From the NCBI GenBank assembly GCA_026005015.1, contig BPKG01000001.1, forward strand, positions 124,001-188,000: a DNA stretch of 64,000 nt. The letters are read 5' to 3'. The position numbers and the translations under genes are program-made. Numbering within the stretch: the first letter of the stretch is position 1; each line of letters begins with the position of its first letter. Positions 46,784 through 56,569 of this stretch are shown here, piece by piece. The notes beneath the pieces were generated by a model. The model did no database searches and was not told where the DNA came from. It saw only the letters and a program-made list of their open reading frames with translations. The stretch comes from Burkholderiales bacterium. GTDB taxonomy: Bacteria > Pseudomonadota > Gammaproteobacteria > Burkholderiales > UBA6910.

Positions 46784-47644
46784 ATGCTGGTGATCCTCGG
46801 CTACATCGTAGTAATGGCATCGGTCTTCGGAGGCTACGCCCTGGCAGGCGGCCACCTGGGCGCCATGTTTCAGCCGATCGAGCTGCTCATCATCGGTGGG
46901 GCGGCGCTGGGTGCCTTTGTCGTGGGCAACTCGGGCAAGGTGATCAAAGCAACGCTCAAGGCGCTGCCCGAGGCGCTCAAGGGGGCGAAGTACGACAAGG
47001 CGGTGTACATGGAGCTCATGGGCTTGTTGTACGAAGTGCTGGCCAAAGTGCGCAAAGAAGGGTTGATGTCCATCGAGAACGACGTCGACAACCCGAGGCA
47101 GAGTGCGCTATTCGCCAAGTATCCCAAGATCCTCGCCGATCAGCATGTGCTGGAGTTTCTCTCTGACTACCTGCGGCTGATGGTGGGCGGCAATCTGAAT
47201 GCCGTGGAGCTGGAAAGCCTTATGGACAGCGAGATCGAGACCCACCACCACGAGGGCGAGATCCCACCGCGCGCCGTGCAGAGGGTCGCAGACGGCTTGC
47301 CGGCATTCGGCATCGTCGCGGCGGTGATGGGCGTGGTGCACACCATGGGTTCAGTGGGGCTACCGCCTTCGGAGCTCGGGGTGCTGATCGCCAAGGCGCT
47401 GGTCGGCACCTTCCTCGGCGTCTTGCTCGCTTATGGCTTCGTCGGGCCTCTGGCGGGCGTGTTGGAGCAGCGGGCCCAGGAATCCAGCAAGCTCCTGCAG
47501 TGCGTCAAGGTGACGTTGCTCGCCAGCCTGAACGGGTACGCGCCGGCGCTGGCGGTGGAGTTCGGGCGCAAGGTCCTCTACTCGACGGAGCGGCCGTCGT
47601 TCTACGAGCTGGAAGAGCACGTCAAACAGGTCAAAACGCGCTGA
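46784..47644 (+). CDS. motA: Flagellar motor stator protein MotA
   Basis: A 286-residue, four-helix stator subunit that with MotB conducts protons. It starts MLVILGYIVVMASVFGGYAL, and the C-terminal cytoplasmic and membrane parts carry VADGLPAFGIVAAVMGVVHT and VGTFLGVLLAYGFVGPL, with the conserved prolines at the ends of helices 3 and 4. The ATG at 46784 agrees with the family; the frame upstream is not homologous. MotB begins 13 bases after the stop. Confidence 0.95.
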   Translation: MLVILGYIVVMASVFGGYALAGGHLGAMFQPIELLIIGGAALGAFVVGNSGKVIKATLKALPEALKGAKYDKAVYMELMGLLYEVLAKVRKEGLMSIENDVDNPRQSALFAKYPKILADQHVLEFLSDYLRLMVGGNLNAVELESLMDSEIETHHHEGEIPPRAVQRVADGLPAFGIVAAVMGVVHTMGSVGLPPSELGVLIAKALVGTFLGVLLAYGFVGPLAGVLEQRAQESSKLLQCVKVTLLASLNGYAPALAVEFGRKVLYSTERPSFYELEEHVKQVKTR

Positions 47645-47657
47645 GAAAGGCGGTCCC

Positions 47658-48638
47658 ATGGCGGGAGAAGCGGAGCGGACCTTCGTCATCAAACGCCCGA
47701 AGAGGGTGGTGCACGGCCATCACGGCGGTCAGTGGAAGATCGCATATGCGGATTTCGTCACCGCCATGATGGCGTTTTTTTTGCTAATGTGGCTGCTCGG
47801 CTCCACGACCAAAGGCGATCTTGAGGGCATCGCTGAGTACTTCCGAACGCCGCTCAAAGTGGCGCTCATGGGAGGATCCGGCAGCGGCGACAGCTCCAGC
47901 GTGATCAAGGGAGGAGGCCAGGATCTCACCCGTTCTGTGGGACAGGTCAAGCGAGGAGATCTCCCCAGCGAGAAGCGAATCATCAACCTCCAGGCCGCCG
48001 AGGCCGAGTTGGCGCGCGCCGAGCTGGAGCGGTTAAAGGCCCTCAAGGCAAAAATCGAGCGGGCTATCGAGGCGAGCTCCCTGCTCAAACAATTCCGAAG
48101 CCAGATCCGTCTCGATCTCACGGACGAAGGCCTGCGTATACATATCGTGGACGAGCACAACCGCCCCATGTTCGACCTCGGCAGCGCACGGCTGAAACCA
48201 TACACCCGTGAGATCCTGCACGAAATCGGTCGAGTCTTAAACGAAGTAGACAATCGGGTGAGTATCTCCGGGCATACCGACAACAAGCCTTACGCGCTAG
48301 GCGAGCGCGGCTACAGCAACTGGGAACTTTCCGCCGACCGGGCCAACGCCTCGCGCCGCGAGCTCATCGCCGGTGGCATGCGCGATGACAAGGTATTCCG
48401 AGTGGTGGGCGTGGCCGATTCGATCCCCCTGGATAAGTCTGACCCGTCGAATCCGGCCAATCGGCGCATCAGCATCGTTGTCCTGAACAAAAAGACCGAA
48501 ATCTCGCTGCTCGAGGAGCGGGCTGCGATCGGCGTGGGCCAGGGGGAGGCCGCAGTCCAGCTGTTGCCGGAAAAGGGCGGAGCGGCGGAAGCGGGGCCTA
48601 AAGAAACGACTCCGGCGGCCGATAAACAGACCATGTAA
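47658..48638 (+). CDS. motB: Flagellar motor stator protein MotB
   Basis: A 326-residue stator subunit. The single membrane helix contains the proton-carrying Asp ([20 protein letters not shown]). A linker with the plug leads to an OmpA-like peptidoglycan-binding domain ([40 protein letters not shown]). The last codons contain a sigma-28 promoter for the genes that follow. Confidence 0.95.
   Translation: MAGEAERTFVIKRPKRVVHGHHGGQWKIAYADFVTAMMAFFLLMWLLGSTTKGDLEGIAEYFRTPLKVALMGGSGSGDSSSVIKGGGQDLTRSVGQVKRGDLPSEKRIINLQAAEAELARAELERLKALKAKIERAIEASSLLKQFRSQIRLDLTDEGLRIHIVDEHNRPMFDLGSARLKPYTREILHEIGRVLNEVDNRVSISGHTDNKPYALGERGYSNWELSADRANASRRELIAGGMRDDKVFRVVGVADSIPLDKSDPSNPANRRISIVVLNKKTEISLLEERAAIGVGQGEAAVQLLPEKGGAAEAGPKETTPAADKQTM
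48599..48625 (+). promoter_or_regulatory. Consensus sigma-28 (FliA) promoter inside the end of motB
   Basis: TAAA (48599-48602), 15 bases, GCCGATAA (48618-48625): an exact match to the sigma-28 consensus. It lies 55-80 bases before the mcp start, so it probably drives the mcp-cheV-cheV-cheY-cheZ-cheA operon. Confidence 0.88.
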
Positions 48639-48679
48639 TTGGAAGGCCAAGCACGGTCGAGACAGAAGGGGGAAAGCTG

Positions 48680-50335
48680 ATGAAATGGATCAACGATGCA
48701 CCGCTGCGTATGAAATTGTTCGTACCACTAGCGCTGATCATTGTCATGCTGGCGGCCTTGAGCGCCGTGGGCGTCACGCGGCTTGCGCTGCTCAACGGCA
48801 AGGTCAAGGATCTGTCCGAGGTGTATATCGTCGCCCTGGATAAGCTAGTGCAGGCGGACCGGGATCTGCAGCAAGCGCTGGTGGCAGAGCGCAGCTTGCT
48901 GTCGGTGGAAACAGACAGCGAATTTTTCGCCAAGTTCGAAAAAGATTACCGCGACAACATAGCCCAAGCCCGGGACCGGGTGCAGCAATACACCAAACTG
49001 ATCGGTGACGAAAAGGCCAACCAGGCACAGCGAAAGTTCGAAGCGTTGCTGGAGGCGTGGAACAAGACGTCCATGGCCACCCTGGAGATGGTACGCAAGG
49101 CTGATTATGCTAACCGCTTCGCAGCGATGACTACTTCGGTGTACAAGGGAACCGCAGAATTCGATGAGATGCGCAAAGTGCTGGACGACGAGGAAGGCCG
49201 GCTTGAAGCTACAGTGGCAAACCACCGCCAGCAAGCTCGGGAGGCTTACCATTCCGCGCGCCATGCGCTCATCGCAACAGCGATCGCAGGCCTGGTGGTC
49301 TGCGTGCTGGTGACGGTTTTCTTGCCCATGGGTATCGTGCGGCCGGTGCGCGCCATCAGCCAGGTGATGGCCGAGCTCGCCGATGGCCACGGGGACCTTA
49401 CCAAGCGTATGCCTGCGGGGCGCAAGGACGAGATCGGGCGGCTCGCCCAGGATTTCAACCGCTTCATGGATAACCTGCACGAAATCGTGCAACAGGTGCA
49501 CGCAAGCTCCGAGCAGGTTTCCAGCGCCGCGACCCAGCTCTCAGTCTCCTCGTCCCAGGTAGCGAGCGGCTCGCAGAACCAGAGTGAGGCCGCCTCCGCC
49601 ACCGCCGCGGCGGTCGAGCAGATCACCGTGAGCATCTCGGCAGTGGCGCAAAGCGCCGAGGAAGTGCACCAGATGTCCCGTGACGGTCTGGAGCGAACCC
49701 GCAAGAGCAACGAAGGGCTGAGCCAGCTCCTGGGCGAAGTTAGCCGCGTGGAGGCGGCGGTCAAAGCCATTGCCGCGGCTGTCGAGCAGTTCGTGCGCAG
49801 CACCCAGGCCATCACCGGCATGACAAAGCAGGTGAAAGATATCGCGGAACAGACTAATCTTCTGGCGCTCAACGCTGCCATCGAGGCGGCCAGGGCAGGC
49901 GAGCAAGGAAGGGGTTTTGCCGTGGTGGCCGACGAAGTGAGAAAGCTGGCGGAAAAATCCGGACAGGCGGCAAACGAGATCGATGGCGTCACCCAGATTT
50001 TGGGCGAGCAGTCAGCGCACGTGGAGAAGAGTATTGCCCAGGGTTTGGCCTCCCTCGCCTCCAGCCAGGAACACGTGGAGCGGGTGGTGGCGTTGCTCGC
50101 TGAGGCCAACCAGGCGGTGGAGCGAGCGAGCCAGGGGGTGAACGACATCACTACCTCGGTCAAGGAACAGACCGCGGCAAGCAACGACATCGCGCGCAAC
50201 GTGGAGAGCATCGCTCAGATGGCGGAGCAGAACAGCGCCGCGGTACGCGAAACCTCCGAGGCTGCCCAGCACCTGGAGAATCTGGCAGCGACGCTGAAGT
50301 CCTTGGTTTCCCGTTTCCGCATCGCTGCGGCCTGA
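48680..50335 (+). CDS. Methyl-accepting chemotaxis protein
   Basis: A 551-residue receptor. Membrane segment 1 (about 12-33) and segment 2 (about 198-218) enclose a four-helix-bundle periplasmic sensor. A HAMP domain (about 219-271) precedes a long coiled-coil signalling domain with the conserved tip [20 protein letters not shown] and [18 protein letters not shown]. It lacks the C-terminal NWETF-type tail used to tether CheR. No ligand can be predicted. It is the first gene after the FliA promoter. Confidence 0.92.
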   Translation: MKWINDAPLRMKLFVPLALIIVMLAALSAVGVTRLALLNGKVKDLSEVYIVALDKLVQADRDLQQALVAERSLLSVETDSEFFAKFEKDYRDNIAQARDRVQQYTKLIGDEKANQAQRKFEALLEAWNKTSMATLEMVRKADYANRFAAMTTSVYKGTAEFDEMRKVLDDEEGRLEATVANHRQQAREAYHSARHALIATAIAGLVVCVLVTVFLPMGIVRPVRAISQVMAELADGHGDLTKRMPAGRKDEIGRLAQDFNRFMDNLHEIVQQVHASSEQVSSAATQLSVSSSQVASGSQNQSEAASATAAAVEQITVSISAVAQSAEEVHQMSRDGLERTRKSNEGLSQLLGEVSRVEAAVKAIAAAVEQFVRSTQAITGMTKQVKDIAEQTNLLALNAAIEAARAGEQGRGFAVVADEVRKLAEKSGQAANEIDGVTQILGEQSAHVEKSIAQGLASLASSQEHVERVVALLAEANQAVERASQGVNDITTSVKEQTAASNDIARNVESIAQMAEQNSAAVRETSEAAQHLENLAATLKSLVSRFRIAAA

Positions 50336-50353
50336 GGCGTTGGGGAGGGAGCC

Positions 50354-51319
50354 GTGTCGGAGCTGCTGCGAAGCGTTGATGCCCGCACTCGCCTGGCGGG
50401 TACCAATCAGCTGGAGATTCTGCTGTTCACGCTGGGGCAGGACGTCGCCACCGGCCGGCGGGAAACCTTTGGCATCAACGTGTTCAAAGTACGGGAGGTG
50501 ATGCGGGCACCGCAGATCACCCGCGCCCCCGAGATGCCCGAGGGGATTGAGGGCATGGTGAGCCAGCGGGGACAGCTCGTTCCGGTGATCGATCTCGCCC
50601 ATTTCGCCGGCATCGTCCACGAGATGCCTCCTCGGATCCTGGTGGTGACGGAGTATAACGCCCACGTGCAGGGATTCTTGGTGGAGGGGGTGGATCGCAT
50701 TCTGCGTCTGGACTGGGGCGCCGTAAAGGCGCCGCCGGAAATGCTTATTTCCCGTCACGGAGGGCTGGTGACCGCGGTGATCGAGCTCGGTGGCGGACGG
50801 CTGGTAATGATGCTGGACGTCGAGCGCATTCTGTCCGAAACCACCCGCTACGACGAGGGACACTTGTATCAGGGTATCGAGCCGGTGGATTTGTCCGGTT
50901 GCACCGTGCTTTTCGCCGACGATTCCTCGGTTGCGCGCAGGCAGATCGAACGCACGCTGGATACCATGGGCGTGCGAGGACTTGGCGCGGTGAACGGGCG
51001 CAAGGCATGGGAAGAGCTGAACCGGCTCGCCGAAGCCGCCGAGGCGACGGGGCAGAGGCTTGCCGACACACTGCACGCGGTGGTCACCGATATCGAGATG
51101 CCGGAGATGGACGGATTCATCCTCACCCGAAAGATCAAAAGCGATCCACGTTTCTCCGGCATCCCGGTGATCATGCATTCATCTCTATCGGGTAGCTCTA
51201 ATCGGCAATTGGGTAGCTCGATGGGCGCTGACGACTACGTGTTCAAGTTTGAGCCGCGCCTGCTGGCGCAGGCACTGGTGCGGCTGCTGAGGCGGCGGTC
51301 GCTCCAGGCACACGCTTGA
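50354..51319 (+). CDS. cheV: Chemotaxis protein CheV (first copy)
   Basis: A 321-residue coupling protein with an N-terminal CheW domain (EILLFTLGQD, FGINVFKVREV, PVIDLAHFAG) and a C-terminal receiver. The receiver has FADDSSVARRQIERTL, phosphoacceptor Asp in VVTDIEMPEMDGF, and the C-terminal Lys in DDYVFKFEP. CheV couples receptors to CheA and is tuned by phosphorylation. The GTG start has GGAGGGAG upstream. A second cheV follows after 10 bases. Confidence 0.94.
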   Translation: MSELLRSVDARTRLAGTNQLEILLFTLGQDVATGRRETFGINVFKVREVMRAPQITRAPEMPEGIEGMVSQRGQLVPVIDLAHFAGIVHEMPPRILVVTEYNAHVQGFLVEGVDRILRLDWGAVKAPPEMLISRHGGLVTAVIELGGGRLVMMLDVERILSETTRYDEGHLYQGIEPVDLSGCTVLFADDSSVARRQIERTLDTMGVRGLGAVNGRKAWEELNRLAEAAEATGQRLADTLHAVVTDIEMPEMDGFILTRKIKSDPRFSGIPVIMHSSLSGSSNRQLGSSMGADDYVFKFEPRLLAQALVRLLRRRSLQAHA

Positions 51320-51329
51320 GGGGGTGGCG

Positions 51330-52274
51330 ATGAACTCGATGCAGCACTCTCAGGATTCCGCGTCCGCTGGCGCGGTTATAAACCGTGCGCGATCGGCCGG
51401 CTACAACCGGATGGAGATATTGCTCTTCACCCTGGGCAGCGGCGAGATCTTCGGCATCAACGTGTTCAAGGTGAGGGAAGTCAGCAAAGCACCGAAGATC
51501 ACCCCCGCTCCTTACGCCCCGCGGGGCGTAGAGGGAGTCATCTCCCTGCGAGGCCACGTCATCCCGGTGATCGACCTAGCCGCCTTCGTCGCGCCCAGAG
51601 TAGGAGCACCAAAGGGCGCGACCATGCTGGTAACGGAGTTCAGCCGCCATACCCAAGGATTCCTGGTGGAGGCGGTTGATCGCATTGTGCGGGTGGACTG
51701 GGACCAGGTGAAGCAGCCAGAGGACATCGTGGCGGTGGAGGGAAACTTTATCACTGCTCTTACTCGGCTTCCCGACGGGCGGTTGGTGTCTATCCTGGAC
51801 GTGGAGCAGGTGCTGGCAGTCGCCCTCGGCGAGCCTACGGTGCCAGAGCTTGTGCCGCTTGCCGCGCCCATGGAAGGGATGCTCTTCTTTGCCGACGATT
51901 CTGGCACTGCCCGGCGGATGATCGTACAAGTGCTCGAACGTCTCGGCGCGCGCTATCAACAGGCCAGGAACGGAGCGGAAGCCTATGCCCGCCTGAAAGC
52001 CATGGCCGACCAAGCCGAGCGGCAGGGGGTGCCACTCAAGCGCGAGTTAAAGCTCGTGCTTACCGATGCCGAAATGCCAGAAATGGATGGCTACGCCCTC
52101 ACCCGCCAGTTGCGGGCCGACACGCGTTTCGACGGTGTCCCGGTGATCATGCACTCGTCGCTGTCTTCATCGGCCAACCGGGCCCTGGGGCAAAGCGTGG
52201 GTGTAGACGCTTACGTAAGCAAATTCGACCCCACGGTGTTGGCGGACACCTTGCGACCATATCTCTCCCGTTGA
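51330..52274 (+). CDS. cheV: Chemotaxis protein CheV (second copy)
   Basis: A 314-residue CheW-receiver fusion, clearly related to the preceding gene (EILLFTLGSGEIFGINVFKV; PVIDLAAFVA; GFLVEAVDRIVRVDW). The receiver has FADDSGTARRMIVQVL, LTDAEMPEMDGYALTR and the Lys in DAYVSKFDP. The two copies differ enough to suggest distinct tuning, not a recent duplication. The ATG at 51330 sits 6 bases after GAGGGGG, so it is preferred over the GTG at 51324. Confidence 0.93.
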   Translation: MNSMQHSQDSASAGAVINRARSAGYNRMEILLFTLGSGEIFGINVFKVREVSKAPKITPAPYAPRGVEGVISLRGHVIPVIDLAAFVAPRVGAPKGATMLVTEFSRHTQGFLVEAVDRIVRVDWDQVKQPEDIVAVEGNFITALTRLPDGRLVSILDVEQVLAVALGEPTVPELVPLAAPMEGMLFFADDSGTARRMIVQVLERLGARYQQARNGAEAYARLKAMADQAERQGVPLKRELKLVLTDAEMPEMDGYALTRQLRADTRFDGVPVIMHSSLSSSANRALGQSVGVDAYVSKFDPTVLADTLRPYLSR

Positions 52275-52310
52275 GAGCTGCTCGACCGATCATTAACTGG
52301 AGCAAAGGCG

Positions 52311-52706
52311 ATGAGCGACCCGAACACAAAATTCCTGGTGGTGGACGACTTTTCCACCATGCGCCGCATCGTCAAGAACCTGCTCAAGGAGCTTGGGTTC
52401 AACAACGTGGAGGAGGCCGAAGACGGTGCCGAAGCTCTCGCCAAATTGCGCGCTGGCGGCTTCGGTTTCGTCATCTCCGACTGGAATATGCCCAACATGG
52501 ACGGCCTGACCCTGCTCAAGGAGGTGCGTGCCGACAGCCGGCTAAAGGATCTGCCCGTCCTCATGGTAACTGCCGAGGCGACCAAAGACAATATCATCGC
52601 TGCAGCCCAGGCAGGCGCGAGTGGCTACGTGGTCAAACCTTTCACTGCCGCCACTCTGGGAGAGAAGCTGGAGAAGATTTTTAAGAAAATGGAACAGGCG
52701 GCTTGA
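52311..52706 (+). CDS. cheY: Chemotaxis response regulator CheY
   Basis: A 131-residue single-domain receiver. The acidic pair is in [14 protein letters not shown], the phosphoacceptor Asp in [13 protein letters not shown], the conserved Thr in LMVTAEATK and Lys in [11 protein letters not shown]. Phospho-CheY binds the flagellar switch. CheZ follows at once, overlapping or abutting the stop. Confidence 0.96.
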   Translation: MSDPNTKFLVVDDFSTMRRIVKNLLKELGFNNVEEAEDGAEALAKLRAGGFGFVISDWNMPNMDGLTLLKEVRADSRLKDLPVLMVTAEATKDNIIAAAQAGASGYVVKPFTAATLGEKLEKIFKKMEQAA

Positions 52707-52708
52707 TC

Positions 52709-53464
52709 ATGAATGCTATCGACGCAGGCGCCACGGGCGCCGAGGATCTGGAGGCGCTGTTTGACGCTGTGGCCGAGCAGCGCAGGCACAATGCTTCTGC
52801 CCCGGTAGCCCAAGGCAAGGAGCCGGCGGCCCATGATGCCCAATCCTGTCCGGCGGGGGAGGTGATGAGCCGGTTGGGGCAGCTCACGCGGGCGTTTCAC
52901 GATGCGCTGCGACAGTTGGGCTACGACCGTCTGCTGGAGCAGGCTGCCCAGACCATCCCAGACGCGCGGGACCGGCTGAACTACGTTGCTGCCATGACCG
53001 AACAGGCGGCGGAAAGGGTGCTGAACGCCATCGAAGCGGCCAAACCTATCCAGGAGCGGCTGGGCAGACAGGCCGAGGACTTGGCCACGCGCTGGGACGC
53101 CCTGTACGAGGGACGGCTTGACGTGGAGGGCTTCAAGCGGCTCGCGGCCGAGACCCGCACGTACCTGAAAGAAGCCACTGTGGACGCGTACGCCACGGGG
53201 GAAAAACTGTTGGAGATCATGATGGCCCAGGACTTCCAGGACCTTACTGGCCAGGTGATCAAACGCATCGTGGAGTTGGCGCGTAACCTGGAGAGCCAGC
53301 TCGTGCAACTGCTGCTGGATATTTCCCAAGGAGAGATCAAGCCGGCCGCGCCGCTTGGAGCCGATCGCCTGCTCAATGGGCCGGTCGTCAATCCCGGCGG
53401 GCGCGATGACGTGATGACCAGCCAAGACCAGGTGGACGAGCTGTTGGAAAGCCTGGGATTCTGA
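52709..53464 (+). CDS. cheZ: CheY-P phosphatase CheZ
   Basis: A 251-residue, mostly helical protein. The phosphatase motif MMAQDFQDLTGQVIKR holds Asp178 and Gln182, equivalent to the E. coli Asp143 and Gln147. The C-terminal CheY-docking peptide is QDQVDELLESLGF. The ATG at 52709 is used; an in-frame TTG at 52703 overlaps the cheY stop. CheZ is restricted mostly to Beta- and Gammaproteobacteria, in keeping with the organism. Confidence 0.95.
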   Translation: MNAIDAGATGAEDLEALFDAVAEQRRHNASAPVAQGKEPAAHDAQSCPAGEVMSRLGQLTRAFHDALRQLGYDRLLEQAAQTIPDARDRLNYVAAMTEQAAERVLNAIEAAKPIQERLGRQAEDLATRWDALYEGRLDVEGFKRLAAETRTYLKEATVDAYATGEKLLEIMMAQDFQDLTGQVIKRIVELARNLESQLVQLLLDISQGEIKPAAPLGADRLLNGPVVNPGGRDDVMTSQDQVDELLESLGF

Positions 53465-53492
53465 GTCTACCACGACGAACGGGAGAGAGGCG

Positions 53493-55268
53493 ATGAGCGG
53501 ATTCTCTGGCATGGAGGACATGCTGCAGGAGTTCCTGCAAGAGGCAACCGAACTCCTCAATGAGGTGGATCTGAAGCTGGTGGATTTGGAGCGGCGACCC
53601 GACGACCGGGGGCTGCTCAACGAAATCTTCCGCGGTTTTCACACCATCAAGGGCGGAGCGGGTTTTTTGAACCTGACGGCGCTGGTGGAGCTGTGCCACC
53701 GCACTGAAAATCTATTCGATAAGCTGCGCAGTGGAACCCTCACCCTCACTCCGGAAATGCTGGATGTGATTCTCTGGGCCACGGCGTCGGTGCGCGCCAT
53801 GTTCGACGAGCTGACCCAGGGCCGGCCGCCGGCCGAGCCGGAGGCGGCACTGCTCTCGGCACTGGAGAGCGCTGCCGAAGGCGATGCACGCCCTCGCGAG
53901 CCGTTGCCCGGCCCTCGTGAAGACATCGACTGGGCGGCGTTGCACAAGGCGGTGGCCGAGGACGCAGTTCCCACAGGCGCGGCGCCCGATCAGGCGGCAG
54001 ATGGGCAGGCGCCCGGCCGAGCAGCGCGCAACGACGCCGAACGGATGCCGTCCGCCAAGGACACGAGCATCCGGGTCGATACCGACCGGCTCGACTACGT
54101 GCTTACCCTGTCTGGGGAGATCGGGCTCACCAAGAACCGCTTGACGGCGCTGCGCAATGATCTCCTCAAGGGGCGCGTCGATGCGCACACCCTGAAGGCG
54201 CTCGACGAGGCGGTGAACCAGTTGGATCTGATGGTGGGCAATTTGCAGAGCGCGGTGATGAAGACCCGCATGCAGCCCATCGGCCGGCTGTTCCGCAAAT
54301 ATCCCCGTGTTGCCCGGGACCTGGCGCGCCAGCTCGGCAAACAGTGCGAGCTCATTCTTTGCGGCGAGGATACAGAGATCGACAAGACCATGATCGAGGA
54401 TCTGAACGATCCGCTGGTACACTTAGTGCGTAACGCCGTGGACCACGGAGTGGAGCCACCCGAGGAGCGGGTGCGACTTGGCAAGCCGGCGAAGAGCGAA
54501 ATCCGGTTAGAGGCGCGACAGGAGGGCGACCACATCCTTATTGCCGTTTCCGATGACGGCCGGGGCATGCGTCCAGAGGTGATCCGCGCCAAGGCAGTGG
54601 CAAAGGGCCTGATTTCTGCGGAGGAGGCGGACGCGCTGGATGAACGCCAGGCCTTGAACCTGATCTTTCTTCCCGGCTTCTCTACCAAGGATCAGGCCTC
54701 GGACGTCTCGGGTCGCGGCGTGGGCATGGATGTGGTGAAGACCAACATCGAGAAGCTCAATGGTGCAATCAGCATCGAATCCGAGCCCGGCAAGGGCTCC
54801 TGCTTTACCATCCGCCTTCCCCTCACGCTCGCGATTCTGCCCGTACTGGTGGTGCGCCTCGGCGGACAGCCGTTTGCCCTGCCCCTATCCCTGGTGCAGG
54901 AGATCCTGACGGTAGCTCCAGGGGACGTACAACGGGTGGGAGGCCGCCCCACCATGGTCATACGTGGAGAGGTATTGCCGGTGCTGTCGCTCGCTGACCT
55001 CCTCCAGTGGCCAGAAGGCCGCGCGGGCGAGGTGGGCGTGGTCATTCACTTGGGAGGACGGCAGTTCGTGCTTACGGTGGATGGCTTTGCCGGACGCGAT
55101 GACGTGGTAATCAAGTCGCTCGATTCGTTCCGGCCCAAAGGGGTCGCCGGCGCCACTCTGTCCAGCGAAGGGGAGGTGGTGCTGATCCTGGATCTGTCTC
55201 AGCTCCTTGCCGGTCGCGAAGGGCTGGTCGCCAGTCGCGCCCCCGTGCCGATGTCCCTCGCCGCCTGA
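53493..55268 (+). CDS. cheA: Chemotaxis histidine kinase CheA, without a P2 domain
   Basis: A 591-residue kinase. The HPt domain has the phosphorylated His50 in RGFHTIKGGAGFL. A low-complexity linker of about 80 residues (Pro/Ala/Glu-rich, about 108-188) takes the place of the CheY-binding P2 domain. P3 dimerisation, the ATP domain (HLVRNAVDHGVE; SDDGRGM; GRGVGMDVV; GKGSCFTIRL) and the CheW-like P5 domain follow. No cheW gene is present in this cluster, so the two CheV proteins probably supply coupling. It is the last gene of the operon that starts at mcp. Confidence 0.94.
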   Translation: MSGFSGMEDMLQEFLQEATELLNEVDLKLVDLERRPDDRGLLNEIFRGFHTIKGGAGFLNLTALVELCHRTENLFDKLRSGTLTLTPEMLDVILWATASVRAMFDELTQGRPPAEPEAALLSALESAAEGDARPREPLPGPREDIDWAALHKAVAEDAVPTGAAPDQAADGQAPGRAARNDAERMPSAKDTSIRVDTDRLDYVLTLSGEIGLTKNRLTALRNDLLKGRVDAHTLKALDEAVNQLDLMVGNLQSAVMKTRMQPIGRLFRKYPRVARDLARQLGKQCELILCGEDTEIDKTMIEDLNDPLVHLVRNAVDHGVEPPEERVRLGKPAKSEIRLEARQEGDHILIAVSDDGRGMRPEVIRAKAVAKGLISAEEADALDERQALNLIFLPGFSTKDQASDVSGRGVGMDVVKTNIEKLNGAISIESEPGKGSCFTIRLPLTLAILPVLVVRLGGQPFALPLSLVQEILTVAPGDVQRVGGRPTMVIRGEVLPVLSLADLLQWPEGRAGEVGVVIHLGGRQFVLTVDGFAGRDDVVIKSLDSFRPKGVAGATLSSEGEVVLILDLSQLLAGREGLVASRAPVPMSLAA

Positions 55269-55409
55269 AGACGGCGGTCCTACCCGGCGCCGCGCATCGC
55301 TGAATTGACGCCCGATCCCAGGCCTATTCTGCGTATGGAGGTTTTTGCCTTCTCGCCATAATCGTCGGCACCAGGGGCGTTCGAGCTTCGCCCCGTCACT
55401 GCATACATC

Positions 55410-56564
55410 ATGGCCGACGAGAACGATCTCGAACGTACAGAACCGGCCTCGCCAAGGCGCCGCGAGGAGGCCCGCAACCAAGGGCAGGTGCCCCAGTCGC
55501 GGGAACTGGTCAGCCTGGCGATGGTGGGTGGCGTAGGCGCACTGCTGTGGCTCGCGGGCGCCTCATTGGTCTCTCGCGTCGGCGCCACCCTGGCCCACGG
55601 TCTTACCGTGGAACGGGAGCTCGCCTTCGACGCACACCTGCTGCTGCCGCGCCTTGCCCGTTTGACGGTCGAGGCGCTGGTGGCACTGCTGCCCATTGCA
55701 GGGGCAGCGCTTGTCTGCGCTCTGGTGGCGCCCATCGCGCTGCGCGGCTGGATCCTGAGCGCCAAGGCCCTTACTCCGGATTGGAACCGCTTGGATCCCG
55801 TTAAGGGTCTGAGCCGCATGTTTTCCCTGAGCAGCCTCGTGGAGCTCGCGATGTCGGTGGCCAAAGCGCTGCTGGTGGGTGGGGCTGGCGCTTGGGCCCT
55901 GTGGAGTCAGCGCGACACCCTGGTCGGCCTTGCTTTCCAGAGGCCGGGCGCTGCTTTTTCGAGCCTTGCCGCGGTGCTCGTTCTCAGCTTTTTCTGCCTG
56001 GTAGGAGCGATTGCCCTGGTGGCCCTGGTGGACGTGCCCTTTCAGCTTTGGAACTACGGTCGCCGGTTGCGGATGAGCCGCGAGGAGGTAAAGCGCGAGC
56101 ACAAGGAGACCGAAGGGGATCCCCAGATCAAAGCGCAGGTGCGCGCTCGCCAGCGGGAGGCGGCGCGCCGTCGGATGATGGCGGAAGTCCCGAAGGCGGA
56201 TGTGGTGGTGGTGAACCCCACCCATTACGCCGCGGCGCTTGCCTACCAGGAAGGTCGCATGCGGGCGCCGCGGGTGGTGGCCAAGGGCGCGGGGCTGCTC
56301 GCCGCGCGCATCCGTGAGGTGGCGCAGGCGCATCAAGTGCCAGTGCTTTCGGCTCCGGCGCTCGCCCGTGCCCTGTACTATCATGCGGAGCTGGGCGAGG
56401 AGATTCCCGAGGCCCTCTATACCGCCGTGGCTGAGGTACTGGCCTACGTGTATCAGCTGCGGCATGCCCGCGTCTACGGTCGGGCGTTGCCACCTTTCGG
56501 AGAAGTGCCGATCCCCCAGGGAATGGACCCTCACGCTGAGGATCCTGAGCGGAAGAGCGGGTAA
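55410..56564 (+). CDS. flhB: Flagellar export apparatus protein FlhB
   Basis: A 384-residue export-gate protein. It begins ENDLERTEPASPRRREEARN, with four membrane segments, and carries the autocleavage motif NPTH in VVVNPTHYAAAL, where cleavage between Asn and Pro switches export specificity. Its C-terminal tail is long and Pro-rich. No clear ribosome site precedes the ATG. It starts a second set, flhB-flhA-flhF-flhG-fliA, after a 140-base gap in which no promoter could be identified. Confidence 0.95.
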   Translation: MADENDLERTEPASPRRREEARNQGQVPQSRELVSLAMVGGVGALLWLAGASLVSRVGATLAHGLTVERELAFDAHLLLPRLARLTVEALVALLPIAGAALVCALVAPIALRGWILSAKALTPDWNRLDPVKGLSRMFSLSSLVELAMSVAKALLVGGAGAWALWSQRDTLVGLAFQRPGAAFSSLAAVLVLSFFCLVGAIALVALVDVPFQLWNYGRRLRMSREEVKREHKETEGDPQIKAQVRARQREAARRRMMAEVPKADVVVVNPTHYAAALAYQEGRMRAPRVVAKGAGLLAARIREVAQAHQVPVLSAPALARALYYHAELGEEIPEALYTAVAEVLAYVYQLRHARVYGRALPPFGEVPIPQGMDPHAEDPERKSG

Positions 56565-56569
56565 AAGCC

